A DNA stretch of 64,000 nucleotides. Source: CAWAHD01 sp963781785. GTDB taxonomy: Bacteria > Planctomycetota > Planctomycetia > Isosphaerales > Isosphaeraceae. The notes under the pieces are model-generated. The model ran no database searches. It was not told the origin of the DNA and worked only from the letters and a program-made list of their open reading frames with translations. The stretch is from assembly GCA_963781785.1 (NCBI GenBank), contig CAWAHD010000002.1, forward strand, positions 1 through 64,000, in the 5' to 3' direction. How positions within the stretch are numbered: the first letter of the stretch is position 1; each line of letters opens with the position of its first letter. The position numbers were made by a program, and so were the translations under genes. This document shows positions 48,638 to 58,241 of this stretch, piece after piece.

Positions 48638-50710
48638 CTAAGCCAGCGTGTAGATCTTGGCCTCCCAGGCAAAGATCGGCTCGCGGCCGACGTAGCTGGG
48701 CGGGACGATCCGGTTCTGCGTGACTTCCTTCCAGCTCCGGCCGGCCGGCGTCGCCGGCCAGTTGGGGACCACGTACTCGGCGCTCGGGTCCTGCGGGTTG
48801 GCGGTGGTGAAGTCGGAAAAGTTCGCCAGAACCACAACCGGGTCGACACCCGGCCCACCCCGACGCCAGACAAGGACGCGCTTGCCGTCGTTGAAGTCGA
48901 CGTGGATGAAGTCGGTGTCATTGACCGACAGCGCATCGCTCGAGGTGCGCAGCTTGACCAGCACCGCGACGTACTCGAAGATCCGATGCCGCCAGTCGTC
49001 CTCCAGGCGAGAATAGTTCACCGGGTCGACCTCCTTTCCGCCGCTCTCGGTGACGTTGCCATTGGCGTCGAGCCGATCGTGCTGGTCGGCGAATTCGTCG
49101 CCTGCCAGGATCTGAGGCACGCCCACCGCCGTCAGCAGGCAGCAGAAGGCCAGCTTGATCCGCTTCTCGGTGTCCCAGATCCCATTGTTGACCAGAAAGT
49201 TATAGATTCGCTCGTTGCGGAACCCCTCGACGTCGTGCGACGTCAGGTAAAGCACGGCCTGCGCCAGATCGCTGAAGCCGAAGTTGCGGCAATCGATCGC
49301 CTTCCTGACCGTCCATTCAAAGCTGGGCTCGTCGCCGGCGTTCTGGCCCAGCATCGCGGCGCGGATATACTGCTTGAACTTCTCGTTCCAGAGCCCGTCG
49401 AGCCGCCCCTGGGTCAAGAGAGCCAGCGGTACCGAGAGCTCCTCGCCCACGACCAGAAACCGCGAGTCCGATTCGGCGCCCAGGGCCAGCGAGCTCCAGC
49501 GCTCATTCCACAGTGCCCGGGCCTGGTCCTTGTATTCCTGGACGAAGTCCCAGTTGGCGACATTCTCGATCGAGTCCATGCGAATGCCGTCGATCTTGAA
49601 GTCGCGCATCCAGCGCGTGATGTACGACTTCATGACCTGGCGAGCGGGGACGACGCGGCCCGAAGCGCCCGCGATCGGATCGTAGGCGTTGTCCACGAAG
49701 CGAGCGTACCGGAACAACGTGCTGCCGAAGCCGTCGCGGAGCCCGCCGTCGCCGCGCGAGGTGTAGTCGTCGGGGTCGCTGGGATCGGCCGTAGTGTCGA
49801 GGATGAAGAACTCCGGCGAGTCGATCGGCTCGTAGGAATCATGCCGGGCGAACGCCATGACGACGTCGATGAAGAAGCGGATCCTGTGCGTATGGCAGCC
49901 CTGAACGAGAGCCGCCAGGTCCTTGTTGGCCGTCGACCAGGACTGACCATCGGGCTTGCCAAGCTCAAAGTCGGGAGCGAAGAAATTGGCCGTGTCATAG
50001 CCCCAGGTGCGCTTGACGAAGCTGTCGGCCGGAGGGAGCAATTCGAGCGCGCTCACGCCGAGCTCGGTCAGATAAGACCGGCCGACCTGGAGGACCGGCA
50101 GATCCGCGAAATTGGCGCCGAGCGCCTCGTGGAGGACCAGGGCAAGGACGTCCTGGAAAGTGCCGACTCCGACTTCCACTCCGCCGCTAATGTGCAGGCG
50201 CGACCACGCCGTCGGCAGTTCGTAGATGACCAGGCGGTTGTTCGTCGGCAGAGTGTCAGGCTTGGGATCGTCGCCGACGAAGCCGACTTCCCCACCGTTG
50301 TCACACGGGATGAGCTTGCCGCCTGAGAACTTGATCACGGAGGCAGCATGCCGGTCGTCCTCGGTATAGGGCGCCGGCAGCCGCGGTGCGAGCAAATCCC
50401 AATCGACCGTGGTCGCCGTCGGGTCGGTAGAGCGAATCCGGGCGGGAGGGCTCTTGGTCGGGTCTGTATCGTCCACTTCGAACCAGTAGTGATACACCAC
50501 CCCGTCGCCAAGTCCGCACGAAGCGGCGTCGACCTCGTAGAGGTCGGGGAATTGCGCCGAGGCTTTGAGCGCGATCTCCTTGACCCCGGACAGGGTAGGC
50601 GGTACGCCGGGCACGAACGTGCCGATGACCAGCGTCGGTCCCAGATTGATCTGGTTGGGCCGCCAGAGAACGAACTTCGTCGCCTTTCGCTCGAGCAGAT
50701 CCACATTCAT
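48638..50710 (-). CDS. GH13-family alpha-glucan hydrolase or transferase (alpha-amylase fold)
   Basis: A 690-residue protein with an N-terminal Ig-like domain (about 1-150, resembling those of branching and debranching enzymes), a TIM barrel and a C-terminal beta domain. Barrel motifs: VSALELLPPAD, the nucleophile in FKIDGIRMDSIENV, the acid/base Glu in LVVGEELS and the third acid in LYLTSHDVEGF. Together these make the Asp-Glu-Asp triad of clan GH-H. No secretion signal is seen, so it probably acts in the cytoplasm on glycogen-like glucans; exact specificity (debranching, amylase, branching) cannot be set. The start ATG at 50710 is preceded by GCGAGG about 12 nt upstream. Convergent with the GT4 gene, 5 bases apart. 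Confidence 0.85.
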   Translation of the reverse strand: MNVDLLERKATKFVLWRPNQINLGPTLVIGTFVPGVPPTLSGVKEIALKASAQFPDLYEVDAASCGLGDGVVYHYWFEVDDTDPTKSPPARIRSTDPTATTVDWDLLAPRLPAPYTEDDRHAASVIKFSGGKLIPCDNGGEVGFVGDDPKPDTLPTNNRLVIYELPTAWSRLHISGGVEVGVGTFQDVLALVLHEALGANFADLPVLQVGRSYLTELGVSALELLPPADSFVKRTWGYDTANFFAPDFELGKPDGQSWSTANKDLAALVQGCHTHRIRFFIDVVMAFARHDSYEPIDSPEFFILDTTADPSDPDDYTSRGDGGLRDGFGSTLFRYARFVDNAYDPIAGASGRVVPARQVMKSYITRWMRDFKIDGIRMDSIENVANWDFVQEYKDQARALWNERWSSLALGAESDSRFLVVGEELSVPLALLTQGRLDGLWNEKFKQYIRAAMLGQNAGDEPSFEWTVRKAIDCRNFGFSDLAQAVLYLTSHDVEGFRNERIYNFLVNNGIWDTEKRIKLAFCCLLTAVGVPQILAGDEFADQHDRLDANGNVTESGGKEVDPVNYSRLEDDWRHRIFEYVAVLVKLRTSSDALSVNDTDFIHVDFNDGKRVLVWRRGGPGVDPVVVLANFSDFTTANPQDPSAEYVVPNWPATPAGRSWKEVTQNRIVPPSYVGREPIFAWEAKIYTLA

Positions 50711-51565
50711 ATTGGTCGCTACCTCGCCGCCAAACGCGTCGCCTGAATAGGCCCGCGAAACGGAGCATACCGGAGCTCACGCTCAAAAGCCTGACTGCAA
50801 ATGCGTAATCCCGTCGTCCCGTGCCCAGAGACCGGAAGCAGGATGCTAAATCGGGAAGTACGCGCTTTCAACGAGAATCTGAACCGTTAATCCAGATTCG
50901 CGGTCAAATGCGAAAGGACGCGGAGACTTCGGGAAAGAACGACATGCAATGAAGACGATTGGGTTGGTTGGGACCGACCGAGTCAACGAGCCCGGCCTGA
51001 CGCGAGGGCGAGCTGCTGGCAGACTCTCCATCGGTTGAATCGAGCGCGCGGAGCGAACCACGAATGGGTGGGCACGGCTCCGTGCGTTGCGAGAATTGAG
51101 GGGCGGGGCGTGTGTCGCGCGTCTCCGTCTCATTAACCCGGTTGACTCACGACGGACAAGGCGAGGCCGAACTGGAGGGGAAGGACAGGAGGGGAAGGAC
51201 AGGCATCGCAGCACGGAGGGAGGGGAAGGACAGAGGGGAAGGACAGGCATCGCAGGGCTCGGCGCCACCCGGCGAATGAATCAGATCGACTGCCGTAAAC
51301 CTTGTGTAGCAAGACGGTTTGGTTTGTTGCGTGACTCCCACATTCGGCTAGTGGCGCCCTGGTGGCGAGGCAGAGCGGCTGCGCGCGGGTTTGGTAACGT
51401 AACGTGGCGGGACGGATGTGCCGCCGCATTGCCTGTCCTTCGCTTTCGCGAGATTGCCTGATGCGTTGACCTCGCCGAGATTCGCCGCGGCGATCAAGGC
51501 GGCGTTGGCTTTCGCGAAACGATCGATCCAGGGCCATCGCCTGGCCTGGAGTGAACGATTCGCCA
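50711..51565. other. Intergenic region with repeats, no gene seen
   Basis: About 850 bases. Its right part (51180-51442) is built from GGAAGGACAGGCATCGC-type repeats and a roughly 200-bp repeat also found at 52430. Nothing gene-like in the rest. Confidence 0.55.
51241..51442. repeat. MITE-like repeat, copy 1
   Basis: About 202 bases, imperfect direct repeat of 52430-52625. It starts GGACAGGCATCGC and ends GCATTGCCTGTCC, i.e. a 9-bp terminal inverted repeat GGACAGGCA. Shared internal text includes GGCGCCACCCGGCGAAT and GGCGCCCTGGTGGCGAGGCA. It has no coding capacity of its own. Confidence 0.65.
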
Positions 51566-51593
51566 TTGCACGGGCCCGCCTTTTTGATATACT
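51566..51593 (+). promoter_or_regulatory. Promoter of the mazEF pair
   Basis: TTGCAC (51566-51571), 16-nt spacer, TATACT (51588-51593), located 23 bases before the antitoxin ATG. A good sigma70-type match at the right distance. Confidence 0.6.
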
Positions 51594-51616
51594 TAGTAGA
51601 AACACGAGGAGTGGTC

Positions 51617-51856
51617 ATGAACGCACAAGTTGGTAAATGGGGTAACAGTCTCGCAGTTCGCATTCCCGGAACCTACGCCCGGGAGCTCGGCCTCGCCGAA
51701 GGTGCCGAACTGGAGCTGACGCGCGTCGACGGCGGTCTGCTCTTGCGCCCGCGGAAGCGCGAATACCGACTCGAGGAGCTGCTCGAGCAGATCACGCCGG
51801 AGAGTATCCATGGCGAAACGGACTGGGGCTCGGCCGTCGGGCGCGAGGCGTGGTGA
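51617..51856 (+). CDS. mazE: MazE-type antitoxin (AbrB/SpoVT fold)
   Basis: A 79-residue protein beginning MNAQVGKWGNSLAVRIP, the swapped-hairpin DNA-binding AbrB/MazE fold that starts almost all MazE antitoxins. The acidic C-terminus (EELLEQITPESIHGETDWG) would wrap around and neutralise the toxin. The start ATG at 51617 has an AGGAG site 6 nt upstream; an upstream in-frame ATG at 51551 would overlap the promoter. Likely autoregulates its own promoter. Overlaps the toxin gene by 47 bases. Confidence 0.9.
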   Translation: MNAQVGKWGNSLAVRIPGTYARELGLAEGAELELTRVDGGLLLRPRKREYRLEELLEQITPESIHGETDWGSAVGREAW

Positions 51857-52193
51857 CGCCAGGCATATTCCGGATACGGGCGAGTTGATCTGGCTGTCCT
51901 TCACGCCTCAGGCCGGTCGCGAACAGGCGGGGCGGCGCCCGGGTCTGGTGCTGTCACCGCGCTCCTACAACGCGAAGGTTGGGCTTTGCCTGGTATGCCC
52001 CGTGACGCAGCACGCCAAGGGATACGTCTTCGAGGTAGCGCTGCCGAGCGGCCTACCCGTGCACGGCGTGGTCTTGGCCGATCACGTCAAGAGCGCCGAT
52101 TGGCAAGAAAGGGGGAGCGAGCACATCGCAACGGTGCCGGCCGAGGTACTCGACGAAGTGCGCGCCAAGCTTATGGCCCTGCTGGGGATGTGA
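51810..52193 (+). CDS. mazF: MazF-type endoribonuclease toxin
   Basis: 127 residues of the MazF/PemK family: HIPDTGELIWLSFTPQAG, then EQAGRRPGLVLSP with the catalytic Arg, and CPVTQHAKGY with the conserved Thr. GVVLADHVKSADW and LDEVRAKLMALLGM match the C-terminal region of E. coli MazF. It cuts single-stranded RNA at short motifs when MazE is lost. The first about 17 residues (basic) are extra, because the ATG lies inside mazE; an alternative non-ATG start nearer RHIPDTG would reduce the overlap. It sits immediately outside the old end of the CRISPR array, between two MITE-like repeats. Confidence 0.92.
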   Translation: MAKRTGARPSGARRGDARHIPDTGELIWLSFTPQAGREQAGRRPGLVLSPRSYNAKVGLCLVCPVTQHAKGYVFEVALPSGLPVHGVVLADHVKSADWQERGSEHIATVPAEVLDEVRAKLMALLGM

Positions 52194-52429
52194 GGCGAGT
52201 TCGGAACCAATCCCTCAACCGGTCCGTTTTCCCCCGTGGTCGGACTCGAACTGCTGACCGAGTAGAGCCGGGACTGCGCCGCTTGTCGCCCAGTGCCATG
52301 TCCTTTCTCGGTCCAGAGAGGGAAAGGACAGGCATCGCGGAGGGAAAGGACAGGCATCGCGGGGGTCGGCGCCACCCGGCGAATAGATCAGATCGACCGC
52401 CGTAACCCTACCCTGTGTGGCGAGGGAAA

Positions 52430-52625
52430 GGACAGGCATCACGTGGTTCGGCGCCACCCGGCGAATAGATCAGATCGACCGCCGTAACCCTGTGCGGCAG
52501 GATAGTTTGGATTGCCGCGCGACTCCCGCATCCGGCCAACGGCGCCCTGGTGGCGAGGCAAAGCGGGTGCGCGCGGGTCTGGTAACGCGGCGGGATGGAT
52601 GTGCTGTCGCATTGCCTGTCCTTCG
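52430..52625. repeat. MITE-like repeat, copy 2
   Basis: Second copy of the roughly 200-bp repeat (see 51241). It is preceded by further partial GGAAAGGACAGGCATCGC copies (52316-52440), and its right end abuts the first, truncated CRISPR repeat. Another fragment of the same sequence lies at 62940-62980. Confidence 0.65.
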
Positions 52626-54214
52626 TTTTTCCTCGGAGTGGGGGACGGTGCGCGCACCCAGAGCGAGGCTTCCGTGTTCTTGCCTGATACCGGGTTTCAA
52701 ACCCCTCGGAGTGGGGGACGGTGTGCGCACCCAGGTGATGGAAGCAACAAACAACAAGTCCGTCTCGTTTCAAACCCCTCGGAGTGGGGGACGGTGCGCG
52801 CACCGGGTCGTGGCCCGCGCCGACGGCGTAGGACGACCCGTTTCAAACCCCTCGGAGTGGGGGACGGTGCGCGCACCATGGGACAGAGGTAGCTTATCTT
52901 TAGGAATTGGCTTGTTTCAAACCCCTCGGAGTGGGGGACGGTGCGCGCACCCTAATGGTGCCAACGTGAACGATACCCTTACCACGATGTTTCAAACCCC
53001 TCGGAGTGGGGGACGGTGCGCGCACCGCCATGCATCGGGTTTTGAGTGGCTCTTGTTAGTGTGTTTCAAACCCCTCGGAGTGGGGGACGGTGTGCGCACC
53101 ACAAGGAACCGCTTATGGTGAAAGTGCGGGCGGACGTTTCAAACCCCTCGGAGTGGGGGACGGTGCGCGCACCACCGAGCCCGAACTCGGCTACACCGTA
53201 GACGAAGAGTTTCAAACCCCTCGGAGTGGGGGACGGTGCGCGCACCGTGGCCCAGGTACTGACCTGGGTCAAGCGATTCGTCGTTTCAAACCCCTCGGAG
53301 TGGGGGACGGTGCGCGCACCGTGCGGATCTGCTATACGAAGATGTATAGTAGTGAGTTTCAAACCCCTCGGAGTGGGGGACGGTGCGCGCACCCGCCGGT
53401 ATTCCGGCATTTCGCCGAAGCCTGTCAACCGTTTCAAACCCCTCGGAGTGGGGGACGGTGCGCGCACCGTTGGAAGAGTTCCGCGAGTTGATGGATGCAA
53501 ACTCGTTTCAAACCCCTCGGAGTGGGGGACGGTGCGCGCACCAGGCAGAAGACCGTGTTTTGACTGAGGCGCTGTTGGGTTTCAAACCCCTCGGAGTGGG
53601 GGACGGTGCGCGCACCGAGGATGAAGGACGAATTGGCACGGAATGGCAAATGTTTCAAACCCCTCGGAGTGGGGGACGGTGCGCGCACCGTGGATAGTTC
53701 TGAGCCGGCTGCTCCATGCGATGGCACGTTTCAAACCCCTCGGAGTGGGGGACGGTGCGCGCACCGGGCTGGCAAGCGGCAGGTGGTGGCAAGAAGTCGT
53801 AAGTTTCAAACCCCTCGGAGTGGGGGACGGTGCGCGCACCGGACGGCTCGTGGCGGATCGATATCACGAACCGCGTTTCAAACCCCTCGGAGTGGGGGAC
53901 GGTGCGCGCACCAGGCGGAGCGGAACGACGAGCAATTGCTAACTGACTGGTTTCAAACCCCTCGGAGTGGGGGACGGTGCGCGCACCTGCCTCGAAGTAT
54001 GAGGCAGATCCCAGCGGAAGTCGGTTTCAAACCCCTCGGAGTGGGGGACGGTGCGCGCACCGAGGGCATTGAAGCATCTCCATTCCGAACAATAGACGTT
54101 TCAAACCCCTCGGAGTGGGGGACGGTGCGCGCACCCTGTCAGGCGACACCAAAATTGACCACCCCTAGTGACAGTAAAACTGACCCCTCCGTGCTCGCCT
54201 TTTGAGGAGGGGAT

Positions 54215-55555
54215 ATGGACAAAACTGCTGATTTGGTCAATCTGCACGAGACGCAGGCGGACCAGTCGTTGGACCTGACACACGTCCACCTGCGCGACGC
54301 GCAGGAGGACGCAGGGATGGTGAAACCGGCGATCGTGGATCGGATCCACGAACTTGTCAGCCAAGGTCTGGGGCGCAAACGGATTGCTCGTGAGTTGGGA
54401 ATCTCGCGCAACGCCGTGCGCCGTTATCTCGCGGGAGCCGCGGTCGGCTTTCAGGAGCGGCCCGCAGCCCGTCGTCTCGACGCCGCTACGCTCAGTGAAG
54501 TGCATCGACTCTACCGTACCCTCGCCGAGGGAAATACCGTCGTCATTCAGCAGGAGTTAGCCCGCAATGGCATCGAGGTCGATTTGCGGACCCTGCAGCG
54601 GGCAGTGGCTCCGCTACGGCGAGAAGAAAAAGCCCAAAAGCTGGCGACAGTCCGATTCGAGACCCCGCCGGGCCAGCAGATGCAAATCGACTTCGGTGAA
54701 AAGATCGTCCGGATCGGCGGACAACCGGTGAAGGTCTTCCTCATGACCGCCGTGCTGGGATACTCGCGCCGGCTCTACTGCCGAGCTTTCCTCGCCCAGC
54801 GGCAGGACGACTGGCTCGAAGGCCTGGAGGGGGCCTTTCGACATTTCGGGGGACTGCCCCAGCAAATCCTCTGCGACAACGCCTCCCCGCTGGTGATCTC
54901 CCACGATCGCCAGTCCGGCCAGGTGGTCTGGAATCCTGGATTTGAGACTTTTTGCCGTGACCGTGGGCTGACACCCAAAGCCTGTCGTCCTCGCCGCGCT
55001 CGGACCAAGGGAAAGATCGAACGAGGCGTCGGCTACGTCAAGCGAAATGCCCTGGCTGGACGCTCGTTTGCCTCCTTCGGGGATCTGCAGCGTCACCTGG
55101 CGTGGTGGATCGTCGAGGTTGCCGACGAGCGGGTGCACGGCACGACCAGGGAAAAGCCCAACGTCCGCTTCGAGCGTGATGAGCGTCGGACCCTTCAACC
55201 CCTGCCGGTGCGCCCTCTGGCTGTACGCACTCGCCGGCTGAAGCGTCGCGTCAGCGCCGACTGCTTTGTTGATGTCGATACAGTGCGATATAGTGCTCCG
55301 CATTGGCATGTCCGCGAAACCGTCGAGGTCTTGATCAAGGAAGATCGGGTGGACATCTGGCTCCGCGGCCGTTGCATCGCCGAGCATGTCCGGTGCTACG
55401 AACCCTTCGCGTGGGTCCGCAACCCGGCCCACTTCGAAGGCTTGTTCCGGTCCGAGCTGACCACGCAGACTCCGGCGACTTCGGAGCAGCTCCCTTGTCC
55501 CCTGGCCCGGCCGCTTTCCGTGTACGCCGAGCTCGTCGAAGGAGGTCAGCCATGA
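54215..55555 (+). CDS. istA: IS21 transposase IstA (copy A)
   Basis: 446-residue DDE transposase that cuts and joins the element ends. An N-terminal helix-turn-helix (IVDRIHELVSQGLGRKRIAR, then SRNAVRRYL) is followed by the RNase-H-like core with the acidic triad Asp159 (QMQIDFGE), Asp221 (ILCDNASP) and Glu269 (TKGKIERGVGYVK). The C-terminal beta-barrel-like region is complete. The start ATG follows GAGGAGGGG. The stop overlaps the istB ATG (ATGA), the normal IS21 arrangement. Intact, so possibly active; about three-quarters identical by eye to copy B. Confidence 0.95.
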   Translation: MDKTADLVNLHETQADQSLDLTHVHLRDAQEDAGMVKPAIVDRIHELVSQGLGRKRIARELGISRNAVRRYLAGAAVGFQERPAARRLDAATLSEVHRLYRTLAEGNTVVIQQELARNGIEVDLRTLQRAVAPLRREEKAQKLATVRFETPPGQQMQIDFGEKIVRIGGQPVKVFLMTAVLGYSRRLYCRAFLAQRQDDWLEGLEGAFRHFGGLPQQILCDNASPLVISHDRQSGQVVWNPGFETFCRDRGLTPKACRPRRARTKGKIERGVGYVKRNALAGRSFASFGDLQRHLAWWIVEVADERVHGTTREKPNVRFERDERRTLQPLPVRPLAVRTRRLKRRVSADCFVDVDTVRYSAPHWHVRETVEVLIKEDRVDIWLRGRCIAEHVRCYEPFAWVRNPAHFEGLFRSELTTQTPATSEQLPCPLARPLSVYAELVEGGQP

Positions 55556-56409
55556 GCACGGTGATCGATCCCCACGAGGAGCGCATCTTCTCGGCGCTGA
55601 AGCGGCTCCAATTGCCCCACCTGCGTGAGACGCTACCGGCAGTACTCTCGGAGGCGACCAAGGAGCAGTGGACCTACCTGGAGTTCCTCGAGCGGATTCT
55701 GGGTCGGGAGGTGGACGCCAAAGAGAGCAAGCGGGTCCAGATGGCAATGAGGATCGCCCACTTCCCGTGCGTTCGGACAATCGAGGAGTTCGACTTCTCG
55801 TTCCAGCCTTCGGTCGATGAGCGGCTGATTCGGGAGCTCAGCACCGGACATTTCCTATCGCACGGAGAGAACGTGTTGATATTTGGACCTCCTGGTGTTG
55901 GCAAGACCCACCTCGCCGTGGGACTGGGCCGCAAGGTCGTGGAGCAAGGCCACACGGCCCGCTTCACGACCGCCACGGCCCTGCTGGCGACGCTGGGAAA
56001 GGCCGAATCGGAGGGCAACCTCGCTGAAAAATTGACCGAGTACTCAAAGCCGCGTCTGCTGATCATCGACGAGCTGGGCTACTTGCCCTTTGAGCGTCGG
56101 GCAGCGCATCTGTTTTTCCAGTTGGTCAATCGTCGCTATGAGAAAGGGAGTCTACTGGTGACGACCAACCAGCGGGTTTCGGACTGGGGGATCGTCTTCG
56201 GCGATGAGGTGCTGGCAACGGCAATCCTGGACCGGTTGCTTCATCATAGCCACACGCTGATAATCACCGGCGAGAGTTACCGGCTCCGGGAAAAACGCAA
56301 GAGCGGATTGATTCGATCAAGGTTGGCGAACACCCACGCCGACGGGTGCCGTGACGAAACGGAGGTGAAGATCGAAAAAAGGTCAGCGACAAGCGGGAAG
56401 AACCGATAA
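55552..56409 (+). CDS. istB: IS21 helper ATPase IstB (copy A)
   Basis: 285-residue AAA+ ATPase of the DnaC/IstB type that remodels target DNA and partners IstA. Walker A GPPGVGKT at 112-119, Walker B LLIIDELGYL, sensor region LLVTTNQRVSDWG. N-terminal helical region LKRLQLPHLRETLPAVL. The start is ATG 55552, overlapping the istA stop, with GGAGG 8 nt upstream. Confidence 0.95.
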   Translation: MSTVIDPHEERIFSALKRLQLPHLRETLPAVLSEATKEQWTYLEFLERILGREVDAKESKRVQMAMRIAHFPCVRTIEEFDFSFQPSVDERLIRELSTGHFLSHGENVLIFGPPGVGKTHLAVGLGRKVVEQGHTARFTTATALLATLGKAESEGNLAEKLTEYSKPRLLIIDELGYLPFERRAAHLFFQLVNRRYEKGSLLVTTNQRVSDWGIVFGDEVLATAILDRLLHHSHTLIITGESYRLREKRKSGLIRSRLANTHADGCRDETEVKIEKRSATSGKNR

Positions 56410-58241
56410 ATTCATAACTTACGCCAGGTGGGGTTCAGTACGCGCCTGGGGGTCACAATTAGTGTCGCCTGACACACCCCGGTCAGCTCCGTGTCATCGG
56501 GCGGCATCCAAGTTGTTTCAAACCCCTCGGAGTGGGGGACGGTGCGCGCACCGAGGGACACGAATTTCTGCGCGATGAGAAGCAGCGAGTTTCAAACCCC
56601 TCGGAGTGGGGGACGGTGCGCGCACCGTCTGAAGCACGATTGGAACGCAGGGATGCTGATGTTTCAAACCCCTCGGAGTGGGGGACGGTGCGCGCACCAA
56701 GGGCCGATGCCGTCAGCAAAGCGGCGGCAATGGCGTTTCAAACCCCTCGGAGTGGGGGACGGTGTGCGCACCGACGAAATAGACTGGGCAACCCCCGACA
56801 ACGTCAAGCGTTTCAAACCCCTCGGAGTGGGGGACGGTGCGCGCACCGCGATGGAAGAAGACTCTCGCGGGTGCCCGCCTTAACCCGTTTCAAACCCCTC
56901 GGAGTGGGGGACGGTGCGCGCACCAAAAGAAAAGCGGAAGCAAAAGCAACAACTATCGAGTTTCAAACCCCTCGGAGTGGGGGACGGTGTGCGCACCAAC
57001 CGGCAACGGCTCCGAGGATGGAGAGTCGCTCGAGTTTCAAACCCCTCGGAGTGGGGGACGGTGCGCGCACCGGGTGTCAGTCGCCGGTCAGGCAATCCAT
57101 CAGTTAGTTTCAAACCCCTCGGAGTGGGGGACGGTGCGCGCACCATCAGGATCGACGCAGATCAAGTCGAGGTTGCTGGTTTCAAACCCCTCGGAGTGGG
57201 GGACGGTGCGCGCACCCGCGCGGGTCTAAGCACCCGACGGCCGAACTCGGTGGGTTTCAAACCCCTCGGAGTGGGGGACGGTGTGCGCACCGGGTTGGAT
57301 CCCGACGACGCGGACGAGGCACGGACGTTTCAAACCCCTCGGAGTGGGGGACGGTGCGCGCACCAGCGTGCTGGCGAGATGATTAAATCGATCGGCACCA
57401 GTTTCAAACCCCTCGGAGTGGGGGACGGTGCGCGCACCGCTCCTCAAGCTCCACAAGGCGGGCAAACCATACCTGTTTCAAACCCCTCGGAGTGGGGGAC
57501 GGTGCGCGCACCGTGCTTAGCGTGGGCATTATTAACCACCGCTGCCTTGTTTCAAACCCCTCGGAGTGGGGGACGGTGCGCGCACCACCCAGAGGTGCCG
57601 CGAGAGCGACCAGTCATACCTGGTTTCAAACCCCTCGGAGTGGGGGACGGTGCGCACACCTCCTTCAACGGGTAGCGAATCTATTTGATGTGCATAGTTT
57701 CAAACCCCTCGGAGTGGGGGACGGTGCGCGCACCGGTCAAACACCTGCACACAAAATGCGACCAGACTCGTTTCAAACCCCTCGGAGTGGGGGACGGTGC
57801 GCGCACCACTGTACTTTGTACAGCGGGGCAGGGGTCGTAAATTGTTTCAAACCCCTCGGAGTGGGGGACGGTGCGCGCACCGCTCCGGCACACCGTGAAT
57901 GGTGCAGGCAACCACGAGTTTCAAACCCCTCGGAGTGGGGGACGGTGCGCGCACCGGGCGCAAGCAGTTCCGGCCGTGTCGGACTCAGATGTTTCAAACC
58001 CCTCGGAGTGGGGGACGGTGCGCGCACCCCGGTGTTTGAGGACCTTTAAGTATGGTACTGATTGCGTTTCAAACCCCTCGGAGTGGGGGACGGTGTGCGC
58101 ACCGAGATATAGGACGCATTTTCCCCAAGTCGCGATGTCGTTTCAAACCCCTCGGAGTGGGGTGTCAGGCGACACTAAAAGGAACCCCCCGGACGACACT
58201 AAAAGTACCCCCCTCTCCCTGTACATTTGATTGGAGGGGCT

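Larger units (their letters stand above)
54137..56474 (+). mobile_element. IS21-family insertion sequence A, inside a CRISPR spacer
   Basis: 2,338 bases bounded by perfect 13-bp inverted ends TGTCAGGCGACAC and GTGTCGCCTGACA, carrying istA and istB. It is flanked by a 5-bp target duplication CACCC (54132-54136 and 56475-56479). Removing the element and one duplication restores a 36-nt spacer (54136 plus 56480-56514), so the insertion is clean and lies one base inside the spacer. Confidence 0.93.

Noticed and set aside
48629..50326. 565-residue plus-strand frame opposite the GH13 gene
   Set aside because: Antisense shadow of a gene with an intact catalytic triad; no family resemblance.
52408..54205. 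Open frames across the CRISPR array on both strands reading PLGVGDGART or ARTVPHSEGFET at regular intervals
   Set aside because: They are translations of the 38-nt repeat; spacers supply unrelated residues and the period matches repeat plus spacer.
54614..55780. 388-residue minus-strand frame across istA/istB
   Set aside because: Antisense of conserved transposase genes.
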